DNA of 6,763 bases, taken from the NCBI GenBank assembly GCA_018829455.1, contig JAHJUB010000029.1, forward strand, positions 1 through 6,763. The letters run 5' to 3'. Below, piece after piece: positions 1 through 6,615 of the stretch. A program made the translations under genes and the position numbers. Each line of letters opens with the position of its first letter. The first letter of the stretch is position 1. This DNA comes from Candidatus Omnitrophota bacterium. GTDB taxonomy: Bacteria; Ratteibacteria; UBA8468; MWAK01. Under the pieces are notes generated by a model that saw only the letters and a program-made list of their open reading frames with translations, was not told where the DNA came from and searched no databases.

Positions 1-7
1 ACAATAC

Positions 8-47
8 GTGCGATAAATCGCACCGCTACAGTCCGCGGGAATGACAG
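8..47. repeat. Candidate composite of two small intergenic palindromic repeats
   Basis: Bases 8-14 and 17-23 are a perfect 7-base inverted repeat (GTGCGAT / ATCGCAC); as a real hairpin this is a 6-bp stem with a TAAA loop. Read on the minus strand, bases 8-30 have the pattern TGTAGCGGTGCGATTTATC followed by GCAC, which resembles short palindromic repeats with a TGTAGGGGC...ATTTATCG core that are scattered in many uncultivated bacterial genomes. Bases 31-47 read CTGTCATTCCCGCGGAC on the minus strand and resemble a different common intergenic repeat beginning TGTCATTCCCGCG. The hairpin is seen directly. Assignment to dispersed repeat families is from memory and needs other copies in the genome. 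The left edge may be cut by the window. Confidence 0.45.
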
Positions 48-63
48 AGCTTTATCCTACATT

Positions 64-1410
64 TTATTGTTTTTGCAGCTTCAGGAAAGCCGGGAGATGT
101 GATGCTTCCCGGGGACCGATGATAATTTCCCAACCCGGCAATTCTTCTTCCAACTCCCCGGAAATTTGGGCGACATAACCGGGGATAATCAATTTTTTAT
201 GCCTGACCTTATCCGCAATTCCTGATTTCTTCACAAATGGGGCGATGGTTTGGGCCACAAACTTGTCCGCTGCCCAGGCGGTCATAACGGAGAGACCTTC
301 CGCGCCTTGAACCAGGAACCAGGCCGGAACGCGGCTGGATTCTATTTCTCCTGAGACGATAAAATAGGTCAGCGCGAAATTCGTCGTGATTAACACCGGC
401 GAGTTCTCATCGGGCTTGTTGATTTCATAGATTCCTTCTTTGGTGGCCATCGGCCGCTGAGGGTCGGTGTAAATATTCATCCGCTGCAGAAGAAGGGGGA
501 AGAGGCTTTCCCCGGCAAACTCAGAAAGTACTATAATTCCGGCATACTTGGCGATGGCGATGGATGCAATTAGGGCTTCTTCCATCGGGTCCGTGGTCAT
601 TTCGGCCGGAAAGACGATGGTGGGAAATCCCAACGGTTGAAACTTTGTCAGGAGGGGCGCCCTTCTAATCGCTATCTGGTCTCTCAGGAGCCCCGGAATG
701 GTCCTGGACCCGGAATCAATTACCAGGTCTTTTAATCCTTTTTCGGCCAGCCGGGTAGTAAGTTCAATAACCTCCTCCATATTTTTTCCGTAAACGGCTA
801 AAGGACAGGAGGAGTTTTTGGCCAAATCTGCAAAGGCTTCATAGTTTTCTTTGTTGGCCGCATAAATTAAGGGTTTGTCATCCTTACAAATTGCCAGAGC
901 CGCGGTTAAAGCCCGGGGGTTATTGCTCATCAAAACAATTCCGGCCTTCGTTTTTTCTTTAATCTTTTTTACGAGCGCGGCAAACGTCTCTCCGTTTCCG
1001 GATTCCTCTTTTACGGCGACCAGATTTCCTCTGAGTAAAAGGCCTACCCTTTCGTATTGAAGATGGTTGAAAGAGGCTATTTTTTTCTCTATTTCCTCTT
1101 CACTCAAGGTATCTTTAATCAGGAGGGCCAGGCCCGGCGGATTAACAAAGGTCTTTTCGTGCCGGAACATGACGGTCTCTCCGCCAACCTGGTATGCCTT
1201 TTCTCCGGTCCCGATGATAACGGTGCGGATGGGAGGGGCGGAGGCCTCCGCTAACTCTGCCTTTGTCTCTTCGCTGACATAGGGGCAAGCGCTTAATTCG
1301 GCCTTTCCCATCGCCAGATTCATGGCAAAAGCCAGGCAGGTGGGAACGCCGCACTCTCCGCAATTCTTCTTTGGTAATTTCTTATAAATCCCTATTCCGG
1401 TTAGTCCCAT
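64..1410 (-). CDS. acsC: Corrinoid iron-sulfur protein large subunit (AcsC, gamma subunit)
   Basis: This 448-residue cytoplasmic protein is the large subunit of the corrinoid iron-sulfur protein (CoFeSP). With AcsD it carries the methyl group on cobalamin from methyltetrahydrofolate (via the AcsE methyltransferase) to the A-cluster of acetyl-CoA synthase. The N-terminal [4Fe-4S] domain is complete: Cys17, Cys20, Cys25 and Cys42 in KNCGECGVPTCLAFAM and ACPYVS, the cluster that reactivates Co(II) to Co(I). A TIM-barrel region follows (about 60-320). The C-terminal corrinoid-binding domain holds ENSPVLITTNFALTYF (335-350) and LIIPGYVAQISGEL (407-420), then GWEIIIGPREAS. Length and motifs match Moorella AcsC (about 446 residues) nearly end to end. 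The ATG lies 4 bases after the acsB stop and gives exactly the family N-terminus (M-x-LTG-x-x-IYK). It is the last gene of the cluster in this window, and nothing looks broken. Confidence 0.97.
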   Translation of the reverse strand: MGLTGIGIYKKLPKKNCGECGVPTCLAFAMNLAMGKAELSACPYVSEETKAELAEASAPPIRTVIIGTGEKAYQVGGETVMFRHEKTFVNPPGLALLIKDTLSEEEIEKKIASFNHLQYERVGLLLRGNLVAVKEESGNGETFAALVKKIKEKTKAGIVLMSNNPRALTAALAICKDDKPLIYAANKENYEAFADLAKNSSCPLAVYGKNMEEVIELTTRLAEKGLKDLVIDSGSRTIPGLLRDQIAIRRAPLLTKFQPLGFPTIVFPAEMTTDPMEEALIASIAIAKYAGIIVLSEFAGESLFPLLLQRMNIYTDPQRPMATKEGIYEINKPDENSPVLITTNFALTYFIVSGEIESSRVPAWFLVQGAEGLSVMTAWAADKFVAQTIAPFVKKSGIADKVRHKKLIIPGYVAQISGELEEELPGWEIIIGPREASHLPAFLKLQKQ

Positions 1411-1414
1411 TTTT

Positions 1415-3622
1415 TTATCCCAAAATTGGTTCCAGGCTTAAGGCCGGATGGTTCTTTTCCTGGAGGAAAGAAATAATTTCTTCTTCGGTGGTCCCGACCG
1501 TTTCGTCGGCAATCATCTCCAGGAAATTGGGAACCTTGATTTCCTCGGAGCGTATTTGCAGTCTTTTGCTAAGTTCTTCTTTCAACGCCTTGGGCATCCA
1601 GACTATTCTCTGGAACCCTCCGTCGCCGGAAATGAACTTCCGCTGGCAGATATTGTATTTAGAATGGCCGATAAACCCCGGTGAGGATATGCCGCCGCCA
1701 ATCGTTCCGGCCAGAGTCGTAAATTTCATTCCGCAGGGGGTCATGCTTTGATGCTCGCGGTTCACAATCATCACTCCGTTGCAGAGGGGAAGAACCGCAG
1801 AAATACATTCGCAGCAACCGCAGGTGGTCATCGGGTCGTATACGATGCTGTAGAAATTATAATGGTCTATTTTCTGACGGGAAGCCGTATAGACAAATTC
1901 GTTAACGCCCTTCCACTGCCCCAATTTAACGTCAATCACCTCACCTTTTTGTACGGGTTGGTTTGGGCCGGTAGGGCTGATTTCATAAGCGGCTTTACAG
2001 TCCATCCAGTTATAGGCTCCGCAGAGTCCGGTTCTTTCCGGGCTGATGACGCAGACGTGGCTTGGAGCAAAAGACTGGCACAGAGTACAGGAGTAATAAT
2101 TGTCAATTCCTTCGTCGGTCATTCCCTCAATCCGGGCGTCCCTTTCGGCGTAGACATTTTTTGCCTTTCCCAAAATCTCTTTTACTTTTTCCTCTTCGGT
2201 GTAAATTTTCACCTGAACTTTATCAAAAATGCCCCCAAAATCACTGTGATATTTTGCGTGGATGATGGAACCCAGATGTGAAAGCCGAAAGCCTTTTTCG
2301 TAAGCGGATTTGCCGATGCGAATCCAGGCGGTATCGCGCTGGCCGATATGCATTACTCCCTGGGCGTAATTGATCAAATGGTGAATTTGCCTTTCCAGGA
2401 TTGGCTCAAAATCCTTTTGCATTTTCCGTCCGGCCACTTCGGCCAGAATCGCCAGGGACATCTGAGAACCGGGCTTAATCTGGTCTAAGTCCCGGCCGAT
2501 TACCTCTATCTTTCCGTCTTCCACTTCCTCCATTGTCTTTGAAGTTGTCCATTCGCAAACATGGTTTACACCTCCCCGGAATTCGGCGTAAACGTCTTCT
2601 TTGCGGACCCGTTCTCCTTCAAAAGCCGGACCGTAGGAAACCGGAATCGGAACCTTGGTAACCGTTACCTTCAGTCCCCTGACCTCAATCGCCCGGGCGA
2701 CAATTTTATCGTGGGGAACGTTGGAGACGACGTGCTCGTAAGTGCAAATCCCGGTGGGCAGAATTTGCGGGATGGGGGTGTCCGCGATTATCGGGAAACC
2801 GAAGTTGACCGCACCGAGAGCGTTAGCATACCATTCCTCCGTCACTTCTCCCAAGGGGATGGCGAAAGCAAAAATTCGCTCCTTGTTGTAGAGTAGAATT
2901 TTCTGGAAATCCCCGGGCTTCAGACCTCCGAAAGCGAGCGCGGCCCGCGTGGCAAAACCGGCCGCAAATACCGTGGCGCTGGTATCCGGGCCAAAGGGAA
3001 CCAACCGCGTCGGCCAGCCAATTTGCACGCCGGATTCAACCAATTGTTGGGAGAACGTTTTCCCGCCGGATTCTGCGGACATAAATACGTAGAGGTTCTT
3101 TTCCTGTAATTCCAAGGCAATTTTTACAGCGGTTTCATTGTTGGGCGCCGCGCCCAGAATTGCGGCAAATCCGGGTGCGCTTCCGTCCACGAATTCAATT
3201 CCCCTTTTTCTCAGGATAATGTCATCGGCCGCTCCCAGCCAGATATTTCCCGCCGTCGGTTCTTCTTGTTTTGTGTAAAAATCAGGATTTTCCAAATACC
3301 GGACCGCTTCCAGAATTTCTTCCGCAAAAAAAGTGGCCATTCCGGCGTCCAGAGCCGGACCCAGATAGGGAAGATAGTGTTTTTCCTCCACAAAGGCCGG
3401 CAGGAGGGCAGAACATCTTTCCAGAACCGGTTCCATATCTTTTAGGGTCTTAACCGGGATTCCCAAAATGCCGTAAATTACCGGCAGGTAATAGCCGGTG
3501 TTGGGAAAACCCACTTCCTGTTCAGGCCCCCATTTATCAATTGCCTCTTTCCATTTTTCCTTTGCCCGGTTTACGATCTTGTGGGCGCCCCTGATGCCGG
3601 CCGAACAGATAATTTTAGACAT
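1415..3622 (-). CDS. acsB: Acetyl-CoA synthase catalytic subunit (AcsB, alpha subunit of CODH/ACS)
   Basis: This 735-residue protein condenses CO, a methyl group from CoFeSP and CoA into acetyl-CoA. The six A-cluster ligands are present: Cys512, Cys515, Cys524 and Cys534 bind the [4Fe-4S] cube (YYSCTLCQSFAPSHVC and GLCGAYN), and Cys601-Gly-Cys603 bind the distal nickel (TTCGCCEC). They correspond to Moorella Cys506, 509, 518, 528, 595 and 597 with a constant offset of 6. Domains: N-terminal region that contacts CODH and forms part of the CO tunnel (about 1-315), a middle domain (about 316-485, with SYGPAFEGE and MHIGQRDTAW), and the C-terminal A-cluster domain. Keeping the N-terminal domain marks it as bacterial; archaeal CdhC lacks it. 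The first residues differ from Moorella and resemble a second bacterial subtype. The ATG has a GGGAG ribosome site 6 bases upstream. Oddities: Met424 where Moorella has Trp418, and extra Cys604 and Cys606 beside the nickel ligands. Confidence 0.98.
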   Translation of the reverse strand: MSKIICSAGIRGAHKIVNRAKEKWKEAIDKWGPEQEVGFPNTGYYLPVIYGILGIPVKTLKDMEPVLERCSALLPAFVEEKHYLPYLGPALDAGMATFFAEEILEAVRYLENPDFYTKQEEPTAGNIWLGAADDIILRKRGIEFVDGSAPGFAAILGAAPNNETAVKIALELQEKNLYVFMSAESGGKTFSQQLVESGVQIGWPTRLVPFGPDTSATVFAAGFATRAALAFGGLKPGDFQKILLYNKERIFAFAIPLGEVTEEWYANALGAVNFGFPIIADTPIPQILPTGICTYEHVVSNVPHDKIVARAIEVRGLKVTVTKVPIPVSYGPAFEGERVRKEDVYAEFRGGVNHVCEWTTSKTMEEVEDGKIEVIGRDLDQIKPGSQMSLAILAEVAGRKMQKDFEPILERQIHHLINYAQGVMHIGQRDTAWIRIGKSAYEKGFRLSHLGSIIHAKYHSDFGGIFDKVQVKIYTEEEKVKEILGKAKNVYAERDARIEGMTDEGIDNYYSCTLCQSFAPSHVCVISPERTGLCGAYNWMDCKAAYEISPTGPNQPVQKGEVIDVKLGQWKGVNEFVYTASRQKIDHYNFYSIVYDPMTTCGCCECISAVLPLCNGVMIVNREHQSMTPCGMKFTTLAGTIGGGISSPGFIGHSKYNICQRKFISGDGGFQRIVWMPKALKEELSKRLQIRSEEIKVPNFLEMIADETVGTTEEEIISFLQEKNHPALSLEPILG
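1418..1421 (-). promoter_or_regulatory. Minimal ribosome binding site of acsC inside the acsB end
   Basis: The only Shine-Dalgarno-like bases before the acsC ATG are GGGA, with a 7-base spacer, and they lie in the last codons of acsB. With a 4-base gap between the genes this suggests translational coupling: ribosomes ending acsB would restart on acsC. Confidence 0.45.
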
Positions 3623-3628
3623 GGTTTA

Positions 3629-3633
3629 CTCCC
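3629..3633 (-). promoter_or_regulatory. Ribosome binding site of acsB
   Basis: The minus strand reads GGGAG with a 6-base spacer to the acsB ATG at 3620-3622. It lies in the 24-base gap after the acsA stop and supports this start codon. Confidence 0.75.
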
Positions 3634-3646
3634 TTTTTTAGATGTT

Positions 3647-5593
3647 TTACACCGCTTCCAGTTCCCGGCGCTTGGCCATATCAAAGAGAACCCTTTCCCG
3701 CGATTTATCAATTCCCAGCGCCTTTCGTTTTTTATCAATATGTTTTATCATTAATTGGGCTGCCTTAATCGGGTCCGGCTCAAAAGCCCATTTTCCTTTG
3801 AGGGTGCTTTCCATCTCTTCAAACAAGAGGCGGGTCAGATTTTCGCTTCCGAGGGTAGGCCAGGTTACGCCGAATACGGTAAAGACGCCGGAGGCAACAA
3901 AATATTGACCGATGGCAATTGCCTTCTCACTCATCCATTCCGGAGCCGCTCCCGCAACCGGCAGGTCGGATAGGTCTTCTCCCAGACCTCCGGCTTTGAC
4001 CATTTCGTTGGCCGCGACCAGGATTCGGGAGTTATCTACGCAGGAACCCAGGTGTAAAACCGGCGGAATTCCGACGGTTTCGCAGACCTCGGCCAGGCCG
4101 GCGCCGGCGTATTCGGCTGCGGCTTCGGGAAGCATCAGACCGGCCTTGGCGCAGGCGATGGCGGAACACCCGGTTTGCAAAACCATCACGTCGTTCTTAA
4201 TCAGTTCCTTTACCATAAGCAGATGGTTTTCGTCCTGGGTTACCTTGGGGTTGTTACAGCCGACCACACCGGCCACACCGCGGATTCTTCCGTTGATGAT
4301 ATTATCGTTTAGGGGCTTGAAAGAACCGCGGAAAGCCCCGCCCAGAAGATAATTAATCGTTTCGTAAGAAAAGCCGGCAATCAGGTCCGTCTTTTCGCGG
4401 GGGATGCTGATATTTTTTGTTCGGTTGGAAAAGTTTTCAATTGCCCGGCGGACGATTTCTTTGGCCGAATTGAGAGCGGTGTGTTCGTCAAAGTTGACGT
4501 GGATGGCTCCGGGTATCTTTGCTTTGGGAGAGGTAGTGATAATCTTGGTATGATAGCATTTGGCGGTTTCCGGTAAAGATTGCATAATGCACTGAACGTC
4601 CACGACCACAACCTCTACGGCGCCGGTGACCAGCGCCGCTTCCTGCTGGAGCATGTTTCCGGCCACCGGAATTCCGTGGCGCATTAAAATTTCGTTAGCG
4701 CTGCAACACATTCCGGCGATGTTTATCCCTTTGGCTCCTTTTCCTTTTGCCAGTTGGAGCAGTTCTTTATCCGATGCGGCAACCACAATCATTTCCGAGA
4801 GCAGCGGTTCGTGACCGTGTACGATGATATTGATTTCGTCTTCTCTCAGAACGCCTAAATTTACCTGACCACGGACCGGGACCGGTGTTCCAAAAAGGAC
4901 GTCCTGAAGTTCGGTGGCAATCATGGAGCCGCCCCAGCCGTCGCTTAAGGCGCAGCGGCTTCCCTGGAGCAGCAGGTTTTGGTAATCCTGGTCATTTCCC
5001 ATTACGGTGCGGTGCATCGTTTCGGCAATTTCCCGGTCAATCCCGCGGGGAACGATGCCCATCTTCCGCCAGATTTCCTGCCGTTTGGCAGGCGCTTTTT
5101 TAATGAAGGCCAGTTCCCCTTTCTGCTGTCCGAATTGGGCCAGCGCAATTTCACCCACTTCTCGGGCAATTTCATCCTTCTTCTTTCCTTCCGTTTTTAT
5201 TCCAAAATCACCGGCCAACTGCATCAGTTTCTTTTCGTCCTTAATCCGGTAGTCAGAGACTTCGTTCTTCGCTACCGCCAGAAAGAGTTCGGCTACCGCC
5301 CGGCCGTGGTCCGAATGGGCGGCTGTTCCGGCCGCAATCATCTTTACAAAATGCCTGGCTGCGATGGTATCCGCGGTCGCTCCGCAAACGCCTTTTGGGG
5401 CGCTTTTTCTGATTCGGCAAGGCCCCATGCTGCAGCTCCTGCAGCAGATACCCTGTTCTCCGAAACTGCACTGGGGTGATTGCGCCGCCAATCGTTCCCA
5501 GACGGTCTCCACCCCGTCTTTCCGGGCCTTTTCCAGTAAAGACTCCACCGCCGTATCAACGCTTTCCTTTTTTATAATATTTGTTTTATCCAT
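3647..5593 (-). CDS. acsA: Ni-Fe-S carbon monoxide dehydrogenase catalytic subunit (AcsA/CooS, ACS-associated)
   Basis: This 648-residue protein interconverts CO2 and CO and, in the CODH/ACS complex, passes CO through a tunnel to AcsB. Cluster ligands are visible in order: Cys42 and Cys50 (D-cluster shared across the homodimer), Cys51, Cys54, Cys59 and Cys70 (B-cluster, CCRSCSMGPCR then GVCGATAD), then the C-cluster ligands His261 (VHGHEPLLSE), Cys297 (MCCSANE), Cys335 (VDVQCIMQ), Cys446 (GCNNPK), Cys476 (TGCSAIA) and Cys518 (GSCVDNSR). The acid-base residues His93 (AAHSDHGR) and Lys557 (MSEKAIAIG) are also present, so it should be active. The C-terminal tail (HIDKKRKALGID to the end, with RERVLFDMAKRR) extends past monofunctional CooS proteins of about 636 residues and is typical of ACS-linked enzymes, as is its place next to acsB. 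An in-frame TGA lies 4 codons before the ATG, so this is the only reasonable start. Confidence 0.97.
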   Translation of the reverse strand: MDKTNIIKKESVDTAVESLLEKARKDGVETVWERLAAQSPQCSFGEQGICCRSCSMGPCRIRKSAPKGVCGATADTIAARHFVKMIAAGTAAHSDHGRAVAELFLAVAKNEVSDYRIKDEKKLMQLAGDFGIKTEGKKKDEIAREVGEIALAQFGQQKGELAFIKKAPAKRQEIWRKMGIVPRGIDREIAETMHRTVMGNDQDYQNLLLQGSRCALSDGWGGSMIATELQDVLFGTPVPVRGQVNLGVLREDEINIIVHGHEPLLSEMIVVAASDKELLQLAKGKGAKGINIAGMCCSANEILMRHGIPVAGNMLQQEAALVTGAVEVVVVDVQCIMQSLPETAKCYHTKIITTSPKAKIPGAIHVNFDEHTALNSAKEIVRRAIENFSNRTKNISIPREKTDLIAGFSYETINYLLGGAFRGSFKPLNDNIINGRIRGVAGVVGCNNPKVTQDENHLLMVKELIKNDVMVLQTGCSAIACAKAGLMLPEAAAEYAGAGLAEVCETVGIPPVLHLGSCVDNSRILVAANEMVKAGGLGEDLSDLPVAGAAPEWMSEKAIAIGQYFVASGVFTVFGVTWPTLGSENLTRLLFEEMESTLKGKWAFEPDPIKAAQLMIKHIDKKRKALGIDKSRERVLFDMAKRRELEAV

Positions 5594-5597
5594 TAAG

Positions 5598-5603
5598 CCC
5601 TTT
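5598..5603 (-). promoter_or_regulatory. Weak ribosome binding site of acsA
   Basis: The minus strand reads AAAGGG with a 4-base spacer to the acsA ATG. The match and spacing are poorer than for acsD or acsB, so initiation may rely partly on ribosomes arriving from acsD, which ends 35 bases upstream. Confidence 0.5.
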
Positions 5604-5628
5604 CAATCAAATCACCCTTTTAGTCTTT

Positions 5629-6585
5629 TCATTCTTTTGCCTGCAATTGTTCAATTATCCGGCGTACCAGCCGGATACTTTCCGGGTGCCTCATAACCAG
5701 CAGGTCGGCGCCGGCCAACAACAAAGTGGTTGCCGTTAAGGCCTCCAAAAGTATGCCCCTTTTTTCGGCATTACCTAACCTGGGTTCCTCTTCTTCGGTT
5801 GTTTTGGTTTCCTTCTTTTTCCAGACATCGGTGGCAAAGTTTGCCACCATTGGGAATTGCAGTTTTGTGTCTCCCTGGGTTAAGGCGGCCTGACGGGCGC
5901 GTTCCATCACCGTATAGGTATATTCAATTCCGTAACCTAAACTGCAGCCGCCGATGTTTGGGTCCATAATGATTTGTTCGTCCGGCACGCCCAGGTCGCC
6001 TAACAGGATATTGAGTTGTTTGGCGAGATTGATGTCAATGGGGGTTGAAGCTACAACGGTGTGTTTGTATGCAATGGCGGCCGCTCCAATTTTCTTGTAG
6101 TTTTTGTCGGTGGCGGGTCCCAAAATAAGTCTTTTCCCCTGACAAGCCTCGGCTATTTTAGTCAGCGCTTCGGCATCTTTTTCGTCATTTTCACAACCCC
6201 AGACAATCAAAGGGACATCAATCGCTTCGGCCACCTCTTTGACAATCGGGATAATCTCATCCGCCGGTCTGTTTAAACCGTTGGGGTCGGCGCTCGCCAG
6301 TCTGAGACAGATTGCTTCGGCTTTGAATTCACTGAGGCATTTTCTGGCCCAGGCCGCCGGATTTCCAATTACGTCCTGAAAAGGTTTTAAAATGCTTGGC
6401 GGCCATTCTTCCGGTTCGCTGTCATAGATTTCAAATGCGATTTTGGGTAAATGAGGCATCTGTCCCTCAAAGAGATAGAAAGGATAGCTGTTTTCACCGC
6501 CCACCGTCACCGCTTTTTCACCCTGACCAAGCCGGGTTTCACGTATCTTTCCCGAATAGGTAATTTGGGGAATTTCAAAAGCCAT
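5629..6585 (-). CDS. acsD: Corrinoid iron-sulfur protein small subunit (AcsD, delta subunit)
   Basis: This 318-residue TIM-barrel protein is the small CoFeSP subunit. It pairs with AcsC and helps hold the cobalamin at the subunit interface; it has no iron-sulfur cluster of its own. Family features: start MAFEIPQITYSGKIRE, VTVGGENSYPFYLFEG (27-41), PKIAFEIYDSEPEEWP (47-62), AICLRLASADPNG (91-103), VPLIVWGCENDEKD (124-137), ILGPATDKNYKKIGAAA (154-170), the DPN...LGYGIEYTYTVMERAR block (208-231) and EKRGILLEALTATTLLLAGADLLVMRHPES (275-303). Length is close to Moorella AcsD (about 323). The ATG is supported by a strong AAGGAG site 7 bases upstream and by the family N-terminus. Oddities are a Cys-containing stretch at 208-219, about two residues longer than the usual DP-x-TGALGYG motif, and a highly charged loop at 256-267. 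acsD is the first complete gene of the cluster here and is separated from its partner acsC by acsA and acsB. Confidence 0.96.
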   Translation of the reverse strand: MAFEIPQITYSGKIRETRLGQGEKAVTVGGENSYPFYLFEGQMPHLPKIAFEIYDSEPEEWPPSILKPFQDVIGNPAAWARKCLSEFKAEAICLRLASADPNGLNRPADEIIPIVKEVAEAIDVPLIVWGCENDEKDAEALTKIAEACQGKRLILGPATDKNYKKIGAAAIAYKHTVVASTPIDINLAKQLNILLGDLGVPDEQIIMDPNIGGCSLGYGIEYTYTVMERARQAALTQGDTKLQFPMVANFATDVWKKKETKTTEEEEPRLGNAEKRGILLEALTATTLLLAGADLLVMRHPESIRLVRRIIEQLQAKE

Positions 6586-6592
6586 TTTTGCT

Positions 6593-6598
6593 CTCCTT
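6593..6598 (-). promoter_or_regulatory. Ribosome binding site of acsD
   Basis: The minus strand reads AAGGAG 7 bases before the acsD ATG. It is the strongest Shine-Dalgarno match in the window and fixes the acsD start. It sits in the 30-base gap after the CooC-like stop. Confidence 0.85.
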
Positions 6599-6615
6599 GA
6601 AAACGTACAAAATAT

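Noticed and set aside
8..23. Rho-independent terminator for the acs operon
   Set aside because: The stem is only 6-7 bp and in the direction of transcription is followed by GTATTGT instead of a T-run, so a classical terminator is not supported.
296..307. An internal acsC frameshift or truncation
   Set aside because: The acsC reading frame continues through the C-terminal corrinoid domain with full family length and motifs; no disruption found in any of the four complete genes.
1371..1751. Plus-strand open frame of 126 codons spanning the acsB-acsC junction
   Set aside because: It covers the ends of two certain genes on the other strand and has no recognisable product.
1748..2281. Plus-strand open frame of 177 codons opposite acsB
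   Set aside because: It lies wholly within the well-supported acsB A-cluster region on the other strand; its peptide has no family features I recognise and no ribosome site that stands out. It is an antisense shadow.
3912..4352. Plus-strand open frame of 146 codons rich in Ala, Pro, Arg and Ser
   Set aside because: This composition is typical of an antisense frame of a GC-rich coding stretch, and it is fully inside acsA.
4979..5479. Plus-strand open frame of 166 codons opposite acsA
   Set aside because: It mirrors the CODH N-terminal half, where conserved codons are constrained; the peptide is low in recognisable motifs. Treated as a shadow.
3647..5593. Monofunctional, hydrogenase-linked CooS instead of ACS-linked AcsA
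   Set aside because: The longer C-terminal tail and the direct linkage to acsB, acsC and acsD favour the CODH/ACS partner; no hydrogenase or CooF gene is seen.
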